This document shows, one piece after another, positions 1 to 8,016 of a stretch of 18,834 bases of DNA (position 1 is its first letter; each line of letters starts with the position of its first letter). The DNA is from Ruminococcaceae bacterium UBA7101. Lineage in GTDB: Bacteria > Bacillota > Clostridia > Oscillospirales > Acutalibacteraceae. The position numbers and the translations under genes are program-made. The notes beneath the pieces are model-generated. The model did no database searches. It had not been told where the DNA came from and saw nothing but the letters and a program-made list of their open reading frames with translations. The DNA lies in the NCBI GenBank assembly GCA_002493325.1, contig DKYL01000094.1, forward strand, positions 9,535 to 28,368, read 5' to 3'.

Positions 1-758
1 TTTTTCATTTCAAACATAATGGAAATAATTTCATTACCCTCTGAATCTGCCTCACGAAAAATATAGTCACCCTTTGTGCCCTTTGAAATATCACTGTCCT
101 TTTCAAAATATGCCGTTGGGAAAGCTGTCATACGCAGGCTGTTAAATTCATTCTGGCAATGCTGTTCAAGACTTTCACCAAGCATTTTTGTTGAAAGCTT
201 CTGTTTAAAATCTTTATATTTTTCTATTTCTTCATTCTTGAATCTTAACTGGGTTTCATATTCCTGCTTTATTGACTGCTCGCTGATTTCGTGCTTCTGC
301 TTCTGCAGCTCAAGCTCACTGCTCAGCTTATCTCTCTGCTTTTCCAGCTCGTGAACAGCCTCTTTAACAGCAAGCTCCTTTTCAATTTTGCTCTGCTCAA
401 GCATAGCTGTCAGTCTTGTTATTTCACTGTCTGACTGACTTTTAAGCCTGTCCCGTTCCTTTTCAACCTCGGAAACTGCATTCTGCAGTGCCAGCGCTTT
501 TTGTGTTTCGCTGTTTTCAAGACGAGATTTCAAGCGTGCAATTTCAGTATCCTTATCAGCAAGCATTTCCCTGCTTTTGTTTTCCGCCTCAAGCACTGCA
601 ACCTGTACAGCCTGCTCTCTTTCTGCCTGCAGACTTTTTTCCTTTTTGCTGATTTCCTTATCAAATTCAGAATTACGCACCTGAGCCAGAATCTCCGCAT
701 AGCCTGACTCATCAACCTGAAAAACCTCACCGCATTTGGGGCATTTAATCTCGGGCAT
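1..758 (-). CDS. DUF2130 (COG4487) protein with N-terminal zinc-ribbon motif and coiled coil, 3' end cut by window edge
   Basis: I read 252 codons on the minus strand from an ATG at 758; the rest lies beyond base 1. The start is supported by AAAGGAG about 10 bases upstream. The protein opens with CPKCG (residues 6-10), half of a zinc-ribbon-like motif. A long charged coiled coil follows (about 30-190) and contains three units of 40 residues, near 50-89, 90-129 and 130-169. The conserved DUF2130 core comes next: GESLEQHC (194-201), YFEKD (217-221), KGDYIFR (229-235), then FEMK (249-252) at the edge. The D231...E250-x-K252 spacing resembles a PD-(D/E)XK nuclease site; that reading is inference, and the family's function is not established to my knowledge. 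It lies downstream of the pfkA terminator and is probably transcribed separately. Family assignment is confident, role is not. Confidence 0.88.
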   Translation of the reverse strand, partial: MPEIKCPKCGEVFQVDESGYAEILAQVRNSEFDKEISKKEKSLQAEREQAVQVAVLEAENKSREMLADKDTEIARLKSRLENSETQKALALQNAVSEVEKERDRLKSQSDSEITRLTAMLEQSKIEKELAVKEAVHELEKQRDKLSSELELQKQKHEISEQSIKQEYETQLRFKNEEIEKYKDFKQKLSTKMLGESLEQHCQNEFNSLRMTAFPTAYFEKDSDISKGTKGDYIFREADSEGNEIISIMFEMK

Positions 759-805
759 AGTATCTGTATCTCCTTTACAGTGCTCTTAAAAGCATATTAT
801 ATTAA

Positions 806-831
806 AAAGGATGCTTAACAAAGCATCCTTT
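806..831 (-). terminator. Rho-independent terminator of the hprK-pfkA cluster
   Basis: A perfect 11-bp stem (806-816 with 821-831) has a 4-base loop. On the minus strand it is followed by TTTTTAAT. It lies 7 bases past the pfkA stop, as expected for the end of the long minus-strand operon. A perfect TATAAT on the minus strand (796-801) lies just beyond it and could be the -10 box of the DUF2130 gene, but no credible -35 box is visible. Confidence 0.88.
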
Positions 832-838
832 CAGAAAG

Positions 839-1804
839 TTAAATTGAAACCTCGTGCGCTACATTATAAAGCTCCATATCAACAGATTTTGACATATTGA
901 GTGCTTCAAAAATATCGAAGTCAACAACATCTTCCTTCTGTGCTGCGACAACTCTGTTGCCGATATTTTTCATAAGTAGCTTAACTGCATAGTTACCCAT
1001 ACGTGTAGCCATTACTCTGTCCTTAACGGTAGGATACCCGCCGCGCTGTGTATGACCGAGAACGGTTGCTCTGGATTCAACGCCTGTTTTTGCCTCAACC
1101 TCTTTAGCAAGCTCCTCAACGTCAATGCCGCAGCCCTCTGCAACAATAATGATAAAGTGCTTTTTATCTGTTCTCTGTGTCTTTTTCATTCGCTCAATAA
1201 CATGCTTTTGAATGTCAAAAGGCACTTCGGGAATCAGAATGGATGTAGCACCGCAGGCAATACCTGAGTTAAGTGCAAGCCAGCCTGCTCTTCTGCCCAT
1301 TACCTCAATAACAGAGCATCTGTCATGTGATTCGGCAGTATCACGGATACGGTCAACCATTTCCATAATGGTATTCAGGCAGGTATCATAACCGATTGTA
1401 TAGTCACAGCAGGCAATATCATTATCAATAGTACCCGGAATACCTACGCAGGGAATACCGCGCTCTGACAAATCCCTTGCACCGCGGAAAGAGCCGTCAC
1501 CGCCGATAACAACAACACCCTCAATGCCCCACTCCTGACAGGTACGAACAGCCTTGCGCATACCTTCCTCAGTAGCGAACTCAACTGAACGTGCTGAATA
1601 AAGAATGGTACCGCCTCTGTTGATAATATCGGATACGGAACGAAGATCCATTTCAATGAAATCACCATTGATAAGACCGTTATAACCACGTATAACACCG
1701 TAAACCTTAATTCCGTTTTCACACGCTGTACGTACAACAGCACGAACTGCAGCGTTCATACCCGGCGCATCGCCGCCGCTTGTTAAAACCGCAATAGTTT
1801 TCAT
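839..1804 (-). CDS. pfkA: ATP-dependent 6-phosphofructokinase
   Basis: Catalyses fructose 6-phosphate plus ATP to fructose 1,6-bisphosphate, the committed step of glycolysis, in the cytoplasm. The 321 residues match the usual bacterial PfkA length almost exactly. Visible motifs are GGDAPGMN (10-17), GGDGSFRG (101-108), the active-site PGTIDND (123-129, catalytic Asp127 in E. coli numbering), EVMGRRAG (167-174) and VLGHTQRGG (248-256). Gly104 and Gly124 are the residues typical of ATP-using rather than PPi-using enzymes, and Arg21 and Arg25 of the allosteric effector site are kept. AAGGAGG lies upstream of the ATG. It is the last gene of the operon, 89 bases after dnaE, and that gap holds its own promoter. 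A terminator follows the stop. Confidence 0.98.
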   Translation of the reverse strand: MKTIAVLTSGGDAPGMNAAVRAVVRTACENGIKVYGVIRGYNGLINGDFIEMDLRSVSDIINRGGTILYSARSVEFATEEGMRKAVRTCQEWGIEGVVVIGGDGSFRGARDLSERGIPCVGIPGTIDNDIACCDYTIGYDTCLNTIMEMVDRIRDTAESHDRCSVIEVMGRRAGWLALNSGIACGATSILIPEVPFDIQKHVIERMKKTQRTDKKHFIIIVAEGCGIDVEELAKEVEAKTGVESRATVLGHTQRGGYPTVKDRVMATRMGNYAVKLLMKNIGNRVVAAQKEDVVDFDIFEALNMSKSVDMELYNVAHEVSI

Positions 1805-1851
1805 ATTAATAAATCCTCCTTACAGGAATGCAAATAACAAAATATAAGTGT

Positions 1852-1880
1852 ATTTTAATATTACTTGCGAAAAAAGTCAA
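1852..1880 (-). promoter_or_regulatory. Sigma-A-type promoter for pfkA
   Basis: On the minus strand TTGACT (1875-1880) and TAAAAT (1852-1857) are separated by exactly 17 bases. Each matches consensus at five of six positions. Transcription would start near 1845, leaving a leader of about 40 bases with AAGGAGG before the pfkA ATG. This would let pfkA be expressed independently of the upstream dnaE-containing transcript. Confidence 0.62.
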
Positions 1881-1893
1881 GTGTTGAGTTATT

Positions 1894-4800
1894 TTATCCC
1901 TTATAAACTACATTTTCATCACCGAGTATCCGTTTTAATTCCTTCAGTTCGGTCTCATTCACTTCAACAAAATCAGCCCTCGGCTGAAGCTCATATTCCC
2001 CACTTTCAGTATAGTAGAAATAAAGGGGTATTGTTCCGTCGAAAATGGAGGTTACACGTCTGGCAAGAAAAATTTTTTCATCATTTCTGTTTTCAAATCT
2101 CAGGTATAGCGCCTTTTTCTTTCTTTTTTTAGCTTCATTCGTATTTGATGCACCTGATTCTGCGGGGGGAGCTTCAATCACTCCTGCAAGAACCTTTGCA
2201 TCCTTTTCCTCTTCAATGGAAAGATTACCGCTCACACTGATGATACTGCCGTCATAAATAAGATTCTGATACTGTTCAAGCGTTTTCGGAAAAATGATAA
2301 CCTCAATGGAGCCATACAAATCCTCAAGCGTAACAAATGCCATAGATGCATTATTTCTTGTCTGCTTCAAGGTAGTATGCGTAATAATGCCGCATATTTT
2401 TACATTTGACCTGTCCCTATATTTTGACATTTCCTCCTTGCCTGCTTCAATCAAATCAATGGTGTCGGCATAGCCAAGGTGCTTGCAGATATCGGCATAC
2501 TTATCCATCGGATGACCTGAAAGATAAAGACCTGTCATATCCTTCTCCATTTTGAGAAGCTCATTTTTCGGGAACTCACTGACATCAGGCATTTCAACAT
2601 CAAAGCTGAAGCTGTCACCGCCGCCAAGCTCAAAAAAGCCAACCTGTCCATACCTTGTGCTTTGTCTGTAATTATCCAGATTTGTCAGAAGAGCAGGCAG
2701 CACCTGAAGCATCTGACGCCTGTTCGCACCAAGGCAGTCCATTGCACCTGCACGAATAAGGCTTTCAACAGCACGGCGGTTGAAATGCCCCTCCTGCATT
2801 CTCTGGCAGAAATCTGTTAAGGATGTAAATTCGCCGTTTTTACGTTCATTCACTATATCATCAATAAACTCACTGCCGATATTTTTAATACCGAGCAAGC
2901 CATAATTAATCACCCTGCCGTTAGCTGTAAAGCCCTTTAACGACGTGTTGATATTCGGCGGACCGAGCCTTAAGCCGATACGCTTGCACTCAGCAGTATA
3001 CCTTGCAATCTTATTTGACTGGTCAAGCACCGATGTCATCAGTGCCGCCATAAATTCAGCAGGATAATAGCATTTAAGGTACGCTGTTCTGTATGCAACA
3101 AGTGCATAGCAGGCAGCGTGGGATTTGTTAAAGGCATATTTGGCAAAATCCGACATCTGGTCAAAAATCATATTTGCTGTCCGGCTGTCAATGTCATTCT
3201 TTCCGCAGCCTGCAATAAAAGCCTCTCGCTCTTTTTCCATAACATCAAGCTTTTTCTTGCTCATAGCACGTCTTACAATATCAGCCCTGCCGTAGGAATA
3301 GCCTGCAAGCTCACGGAAAATCTGCATTACCTGCTCCTGATACACCATACAGCCGTATGTGTTTTCAAGTATCGGTTTAAGCTTATCAGTCAGATACTTA
3401 ACTGCCTGCGGATTATGTGAATTTTCGACAAAGGTATCAATCTGCTTGGCAGGACCGGGTCGGTAAAGGGAGGTAGCCGCTATCAAATCCTCAAGCGCCT
3501 TCGGCTTAAGGTTCATAAGCATCTGCTTCATTCCGCTTGATTCAAACTGGAATATACCCTCTGTCTGCCCTCTTGCGAAAATTTTATAAACATCAGCATC
3601 TTCAATTGACACGCTGTTAATGTCAATGCCTGCTGCCTTTGCCGCATCGTCAATAACCGTTAAAGTACGCAAGCCGAGAAAATCCATTTTAAGCAGTCCC
3701 AGCTCCTCCAGCGTGGTCATAATATACTGGGTAACAGGTACACCGTCATTGGTCGCAAGGGGGACATAGGTTGAAACAGGATTGTGTGTAATAACAACAC
3801 CTGCTGCGTGAGTCGAGGTATTTCTTGGCATACCCTCAACCTTTCTTGCCGTTTCAATCAGTTCGTTGACCTGCGGATTTTCCGCCATCAGCTTTGCAAG
3901 CTCCTTTGACTTATTAACCGCCTGCTCAATGGTTATATGAAAATCATTTGGCACAAGCTTTGCAACAGCATCAACTGCTGCATAGGGCATACCCATTGCC
4001 CTGCCCACATCACGGATTGCCGCACGTGTGGCAAGTGTACCGAAGGTGACAATCTGTGCCACGTGGTCGCTGCCGTATTTTTTTGTTACATAATCAATGA
4101 CCTCACCCCTGCGTTCATAGCAGAAATCAATATCAAAGTCGGGCATGGAAACACGCTGGGGATTTAAAAATCTTTCAAAAAGCAGACTGTATTTCATCGG
4201 GTCAAGGTCAGTAATCCCCATACAGTAAGCCGCAATAGAGCCTGCACCCGAGCCCCTTCCCGGACCGACAGGAATACCCCTGCTCTTGGCAAAGGACACA
4301 AAATCCGCTACAATCAGATAATAGTCGGTGTAGCCCATTTTTTCAACCGTTTCAAGCTCATAGTTAAGCCTGTCATAATATTCCGCAGGCGGATTTTCGC
4401 CATATCTTTTCACCATTCCCTCAAGACACAGCTTTTTGAAATACGCAAAATGGTCCATATGATCAGGCGTTTCAAAATACGGGAGCTTTGTGTTGCCGAA
4501 CTCAAAATCAAAATTACATCTGTCGGCAATCACCTGTGTATTATCAATTGCCTCAGGTGTATCGGGGAAAAGTGCACGCATTTCATCTTCATTTTTAAGA
4601 TAAAATTCATCAGCGTGAAATTCAAGACCTGTATCATCACCGATAACGTGGTTCGTGGCAATACATATCAGCACCTGCTGAATTTTCGCATCCTGCTTTT
4701 CAATATAGTGAACGTCGTTCGTTGCAGCAAGGGGTATGCCTGTTTCCCTTGCAATACGCTTAATTCCCTCATTGACAACCTGCTGCTCAGGCAAGCCGTG

Positions 4801-5325
4801 GTTCTGCAGTTCAAGATAATAATTTCCGTTTCCGAAAAGTTCGTTATACCAAAGTGCTGTACTTTTCGCTCTTTCATAATCCTTTTGCAGAAGCGCCTGC
4901 GGTATTTCACCTGCAAGGCAGGCTGAAAGACAGATTAAGCCCTCATGATGCTTTTCGAGCAAATCGTGGTCAATCCTCGGCTTGAAATAAAAGCCCTCTG
5001 TGAAAGCCTTGGAAACCATATGAATCAGGTTTTTATAGCCTGTTTCATTTTCACAAAGGAGTATCAGATGATTATATTCCTTATCAAGCACCTTATCCTT
5101 ATCAAATCTTGTTCGAGGTGCAACATACACCTCACAGCCGATAACAGGCTTGATTCCCTCGCTTTTGCACGCCTTATAAAAATCAACAGCCCCGTACATA
5201 TTACCGTGGTCAGTAATAGCAAGAGACTGCATTCCCAGACTCTTTGCACGGCACACAAGCTGCTTGATTCGGCAGGCACCGTCCAGCAATGAAAACTCTG
5301 TATGTGTATGCAAATGAGTAAACAT
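1894..5325 (-). CDS. dnaE: DNA polymerase III subunit alpha (DnaE)
   Basis: DNA-dependent DNA polymerase of the C family; in Firmicutes it usually works alongside PolC. The 1143 residues fit the family. An N-terminal PHP domain (about 1-210) keeps H6, H8, H40, E65, C135, D204 and H206, so its metal site appears intact; a PHP proofreading exonuclease is possible (inference). The polymerase core has GPGRGSGAGS (354-363), PDFDIDF (395-401) with catalytic Asp398 and Asp400, and the third Asp548 in KMDFLG. A helix-hairpin-helix region and a C-terminal OB fold (starting near VKICGIITH) follow. The start ATG at 5325 has AAAGGATG upstream, somewhat far. It lies 19 bases after whiA and 89 before pfkA. 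The order whiA-dnaE-pfkA is common in Clostridia. Confidence 0.98.
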   Translation of the reverse strand: MFTHLHTHTEFSLLDGACRIKQLVCRAKSLGMQSLAITDHGNMYGAVDFYKACKSEGIKPVIGCEVYVAPRTRFDKDKVLDKEYNHLILLCENETGYKNLIHMVSKAFTEGFYFKPRIDHDLLEKHHEGLICLSACLAGEIPQALLQKDYERAKSTALWYNELFGNGNYYLELQNHGLPEQQVVNEGIKRIARETGIPLAATNDVHYIEKQDAKIQQVLICIATNHVIGDDTGLEFHADEFYLKNEDEMRALFPDTPEAIDNTQVIADRCNFDFEFGNTKLPYFETPDHMDHFAYFKKLCLEGMVKRYGENPPAEYYDRLNYELETVEKMGYTDYYLIVADFVSFAKSRGIPVGPGRGSGAGSIAAYCMGITDLDPMKYSLLFERFLNPQRVSMPDFDIDFCYERRGEVIDYVTKKYGSDHVAQIVTFGTLATRAAIRDVGRAMGMPYAAVDAVAKLVPNDFHITIEQAVNKSKELAKLMAENPQVNELIETARKVEGMPRNTSTHAAGVVITHNPVSTYVPLATNDGVPVTQYIMTTLEELGLLKMDFLGLRTLTVIDDAAKAAGIDINSVSIEDADVYKIFARGQTEGIFQFESSGMKQMLMNLKPKALEDLIAATSLYRPGPAKQIDTFVENSHNPQAVKYLTDKLKPILENTYGCMVYQEQVMQIFRELAGYSYGRADIVRRAMSKKKLDVMEKEREAFIAGCGKNDIDSRTANMIFDQMSDFAKYAFNKSHAACYALVAYRTAYLKCYYPAEFMAALMTSVLDQSNKIARYTAECKRIGLRLGPPNINTSLKGFTANGRVINYGLLGIKNIGSEFIDDIVNERKNGEFTSLTDFCQRMQEGHFNRRAVESLIRAGAMDCLGANRRQMLQVLPALLTNLDNYRQSTRYGQVGFFELGGGDSFSFDVEMPDVSEFPKNELLKMEKDMTGLYLSGHPMDKYADICKHLGYADTIDLIEAGKEEMSKYRDRSNVKICGIITHTTLKQTRNNASMAFVTLEDLYGSIEVIIFPKTLEQYQNLIYDGSIISVSGNLSIEEEKDAKVLAGVIEAPPAESGASNTNEAKKRKKKALYLRFENRNDEKIFLARRVTSIFDGTIPLYFYYTESGEYELQPRADFVEVNETELKELKRILGDENVVYKG

Positions 5326-5344
5326 ATTATTTTTTCATCCTTTA

Positions 5345-6229
5345 TTATAAATTCTCGGCAATTTCCACAATTCTTTTCAGTCTGTGATTCACACCTGAGC
5401 GTGACATTCCGCTGAGCTTGGAAAGCTCTGCCAGTGACAGCTCAGGATTATCCCTTCTTAAAACTGCCATTTCCTTCAAATCATTTTTTAGATAATCAAG
5501 ACCCTTGGTGCTTTCTATCTTTTCAATTGCTTTGATATGTGCAAAGCTTGCCTTGACCGTTTTTTCAATATTGGCAGCCTCACAGTTGGCAGTCCTGTTC
5601 GCCTTATTTCTGAAATCCTTGACAATTTCAACATTCATCATTTCAAACATAGCAGAGGACGCACCCATAAGATAAAGGCAATCCTCAATCGCCTCACTGC
5701 CCTTGAAATAAACGATATTATAGCCCTTGCGGTTTGAGGTTTTCGGAGAAAGCTCAATCTCTCCGAGCAGGGTCACAAGACTTTTTGAAAGATTAAGATA
5801 AGGCACTGTGAACTCTAAATGATAATCCTTCTGCGGTGTTGACACAGTTCCGCAGGACAGGAACGCACCTGCAACAAAGGCTTTAATACATTCCTCACAG
5901 TCAAAGTTGGAATGATTGATTTTAAGACTGCCCTTGTCACCGTGACCGAAAGCACCCAATATTTTGTCGCAATCGGCACTGTTCTCAATGTTAACAGAAT
6001 AATTTCTGCCTCTCGGTGACCTTTTAACATCACAATCAACATTACAGTATCTTTTAATCAGTTTCCTGTAGAGCTTTGCAAGCTCCTCATTTTCGCTCTG
6101 CATACTCACACCAAAGCCTGAAAAGCTTTTTCCGAATATGCAGATACCATAAAGCATCGCTTTTTCACAGCAGCTTTTTTCATATTCAATTTTTAACAGC
6201 TCGTTTTTAACATCCTGTGAAAATGACAT
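5345..6229 (-). CDS. whiA: DNA-binding protein WhiA
   Basis: WhiA is a widespread Gram-positive DNA-binding protein; it controls sporulation division genes in Streptomyces and influences division and chromosome segregation in Bacillus. The 294 residues begin with the family N terminus (MSFSQDVKNEL). They continue through a degenerate LAGLIDADG homing-endonuclease-like domain (AFVAGAFLSCGTVS, about 117-130) and end in a helix-turn-helix (ELSKLSGMSRSGVNHRLKR, near the C terminus). The gene starts 10 bases after the rapZ stop with only a weak GGG-type ribosome site, so translation is probably coupled. It is slightly shorter than many homologues (about 310-320). Neighbours murB-rapZ-whiA are the conserved partners, but yvcK is missing. 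Confidence 0.96.
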   Translation of the reverse strand: MSFSQDVKNELLKIEYEKSCCEKAMLYGICIFGKSFSGFGVSMQSENEELAKLYRKLIKRYCNVDCDVKRSPRGRNYSVNIENSADCDKILGAFGHGDKGSLKINHSNFDCEECIKAFVAGAFLSCGTVSTPQKDYHLEFTVPYLNLSKSLVTLLGEIELSPKTSNRKGYNIVYFKGSEAIEDCLYLMGASSAMFEMMNVEIVKDFRNKANRTANCEAANIEKTVKASFAHIKAIEKIESTKGLDYLKNDLKEMAVLRRDNPELSLAELSKLSGMSRSGVNHRLKRIVEIAENL

Positions 6230-6239
6230 TTATACCCGA

Positions 6240-7103
6240 TTACTTTCTATCAATATCTCTGTGGTTAACAGACACATTAACCCATTTCTTTGAAAAATGC
6301 TCTTTTAATGCCTCGGCAAAAACAACACTTCTGTGATTACCGCCTGTGCAGCCGATAGCGAAGACAATCTGGCTCTTGCCCTCTTTGATATAAAGCGGAT
6401 TAAGGAAATCCACAAAATCAATCAGCTTATTAAACAATTCCTTTGACTGGTCGAAGGAGAACACATAATCATAAACCTCTTTATCAAGACCTGTCTTTGC
6501 CTTAAGACTGTCAAGCCAGTAAGGATTCGGCAGACAGCGAACATCAATAACAAAATCAGCTTCGGCAGGTATGCCGTGCTTAAAGCCGAATGACATACAG
6601 TGAATATTCATAACGTCGTTTTCACTGCTCAAAAGGATTTCGGTAAGTCGTTCTCTAAGCTGCGGCGGGTTAATATCACTTGTATCAATAATATGATTCG
6701 CCCTTGCTCTGAGAGAAGAAAGTATATCCTTTTCATAGCTGATGGACTCCTGAATATTACCGTTAAATCTGTCGGCAAAGGGATGCTTTCTTCTTGTGAG
6801 CTTATATCTTTTCACAGCCTCTTTATCACTGACATCAAGATATACCACCTTAACCATATATCCGTATTCCTCAATATGGCTGATGCTTTCTATTAATTTT
6901 TCAAACACATTGCTTGATCTTATATCACAAACCAGAGCAACCTTATTGTATTCGTCACCCTTTGTAAGCAGGCTCACAAAGGTAGCCATAAGCTCGGGAG
7001 GCATATTATCAATACAATAATATCCTACATCCTCCAAAAATCCCATTGCAGTTGATTTACCTGCACCGCTTACACCGGTTAATACTACTAATTCTTTTTC
7101 CAT
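6240..7103 (-). CDS. rapZ: RapZ/YvcJ family nucleotide-binding protein
   Basis: P-loop ATP/GTP-binding protein of the RapZ/YvcJ family. In E. coli RapZ is an adaptor that targets the sRNA GlmZ for decay and so controls glucosamine-6-phosphate synthesis; in Bacillus YvcJ hydrolyses GTP and its role is less clear. The 287 residues have Walker A GVSGAGKST (10-18), followed by the conserved YYCIDNMPPELM, and the C-terminal signature GCTGGNHRS (251-259). The ATG is 2 bases after the murB stop, with AAGG upstream. It sits between murB and whiA, linking it to cell-wall amino-sugar metabolism by context. The regulatory role of this copy is inferred from family only. Confidence 0.96.
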   Translation of the reverse strand: MEKELVVLTGVSGAGKSTAMGFLEDVGYYCIDNMPPELMATFVSLLTKGDEYNKVALVCDIRSSNVFEKLIESISHIEEYGYMVKVVYLDVSDKEAVKRYKLTRRKHPFADRFNGNIQESISYEKDILSSLRARANHIIDTSDINPPQLRERLTEILLSSENDVMNIHCMSFGFKHGIPAEADFVIDVRCLPNPYWLDSLKAKTGLDKEVYDYVFSFDQSKELFNKLIDFVDFLNPLYIKEGKSQIVFAIGCTGGNHRSVVFAEALKEHFSKKWVNVSVNHRDIDRK

Positions 7104-7105
7104 AA

Positions 7106-8005
7106 TTACCTTGTTACCCTTATTTCCATTTCCAGTTTAACGCCTTTTTCTTTTTCAACCGTATCACTGCAGAATTTGCAAAGCTCAAGCACATCCCTGC
7201 AGCTTGCACCGCCTTTGTTAATAACAAAGCCTGCATGCTTTTCGCTGACCTGTGCACCGCCCATGGATTTGCCTTTCAGGTTACATTCCTCAATCAGTGC
7301 GCCTGCAAAATATCCCTCAGGTCTTTTAAAGGTTGACCCTGCCGACGGATATTCAAGGGGCTGCTTTGCTCTGCGGCGTGAAATCAGATCTTCCATTTTG
7401 GCTTTAATCTGTGCCCTGTCGCCCTTTTTCATTTTCATATATAAGCCTGTGATGATACAGCCGTTTTCATAGTATGCAGAATGACGGTAGCCGAGCTTCA
7501 GCTCATCACCCTCTAAAAATCCGGCATTACCGTTTTCATCAATATGAGCGCACTTAAAAAGCACATCCTTCATTTCACCGCCGTAGGCACCTGCATTCAT
7601 AAATGCTCCGCCGCCGCAGGAACCCGGTATGCCGTAAGCGAATTCCAGTCCGCTGAGTCCGTGCTCAAGTGCAAAACGGCAAGCCTTAATCAGCATTGCT
7701 CCTGCCGATGCGTAAATAATATCATCGCCAATCAGCTTAATTTGCGCAAAATGCTCATCAAGTATCATAACACAGGCATCAATGCCCTCATCTGCCACAA
7801 GCAGATTTGAGCCGTTGCCGACCGTAATAAGCCTTATATTATTTTCTTTTGCACATTGAACGATTGCACTTATCTGCTCTTCGCTTTCCGGATAAACCAC
7901 AAGCCTTGCAGCACCGCCAATTTTAAAGGTGGTGTGCCTGCTCATAGGCTCATTTTCAGCATATTCACATTTTAATTCATTAAAAAGCTTAATTAAATTC
8001 GTCAA
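7106..8005 (-). CDS. murB: UDP-N-acetylenolpyruvoylglucosamine reductase (MurB)
   Basis: FAD enzyme that reduces UDP-GlcNAc-enolpyruvate to UDP-N-acetylmuramate with NADPH, the second committed step of peptidoglycan synthesis. The 299 residues show RHTTFKIGG (23-31), the FAD-binding GNGSNLLV (63-70), GIPGSCGGGAFMNAGAYGG (125-143), YRHSAYY (173-179) and SAGSTFKRP (221-229) with the proton-donor Ser224, plus the C-terminal Glu (E294). The compact length fits the type II MurB of Firmicutes. The start is a TTG at 8005 with GGTGAT unusually close upstream. No better in-frame start was found before the conserved RHTTFKIGG. The gene begins 11 bases after the glucokinase stop and ends 2 bases before rapZ, so coupling is likely. 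Confidence 0.97.
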   Translation of the reverse strand: MTNLIKLFNELKCEYAENEPMSRHTTFKIGGAARLVVYPESEEQISAIVQCAKENNIRLITVGNGSNLLVADEGIDACVMILDEHFAQIKLIGDDIIYASAGAMLIKACRFALEHGLSGLEFAYGIPGSCGGGAFMNAGAYGGEMKDVLFKCAHIDENGNAGFLEGDELKLGYRHSAYYENGCIITGLYMKMKKGDRAQIKAKMEDLISRRRAKQPLEYPSAGSTFKRPEGYFAGALIEECNLKGKSMGGAQVSEKHAGFVINKGGASCRDVLELCKFCSDTVEKEKGVKLEMEIRVTR

Positions 8006-8016
8006 ATTATCACCGA

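Noticed and set aside
796..801. Perfect TATAAT before the DUF2130 gene as a full promoter
   Set aside because: The -35 position falls in the pfkA terminator stem with no match to consensus; mentioned only as a possible -10 box.
4450..4926. 158-codon plus-strand frame opposite dnaE
   Set aside because: It lies wholly inside conserved dnaE coding sequence on the other strand, is rich in Cys and Ile in a non-protein-like way, and has no ribosome site.
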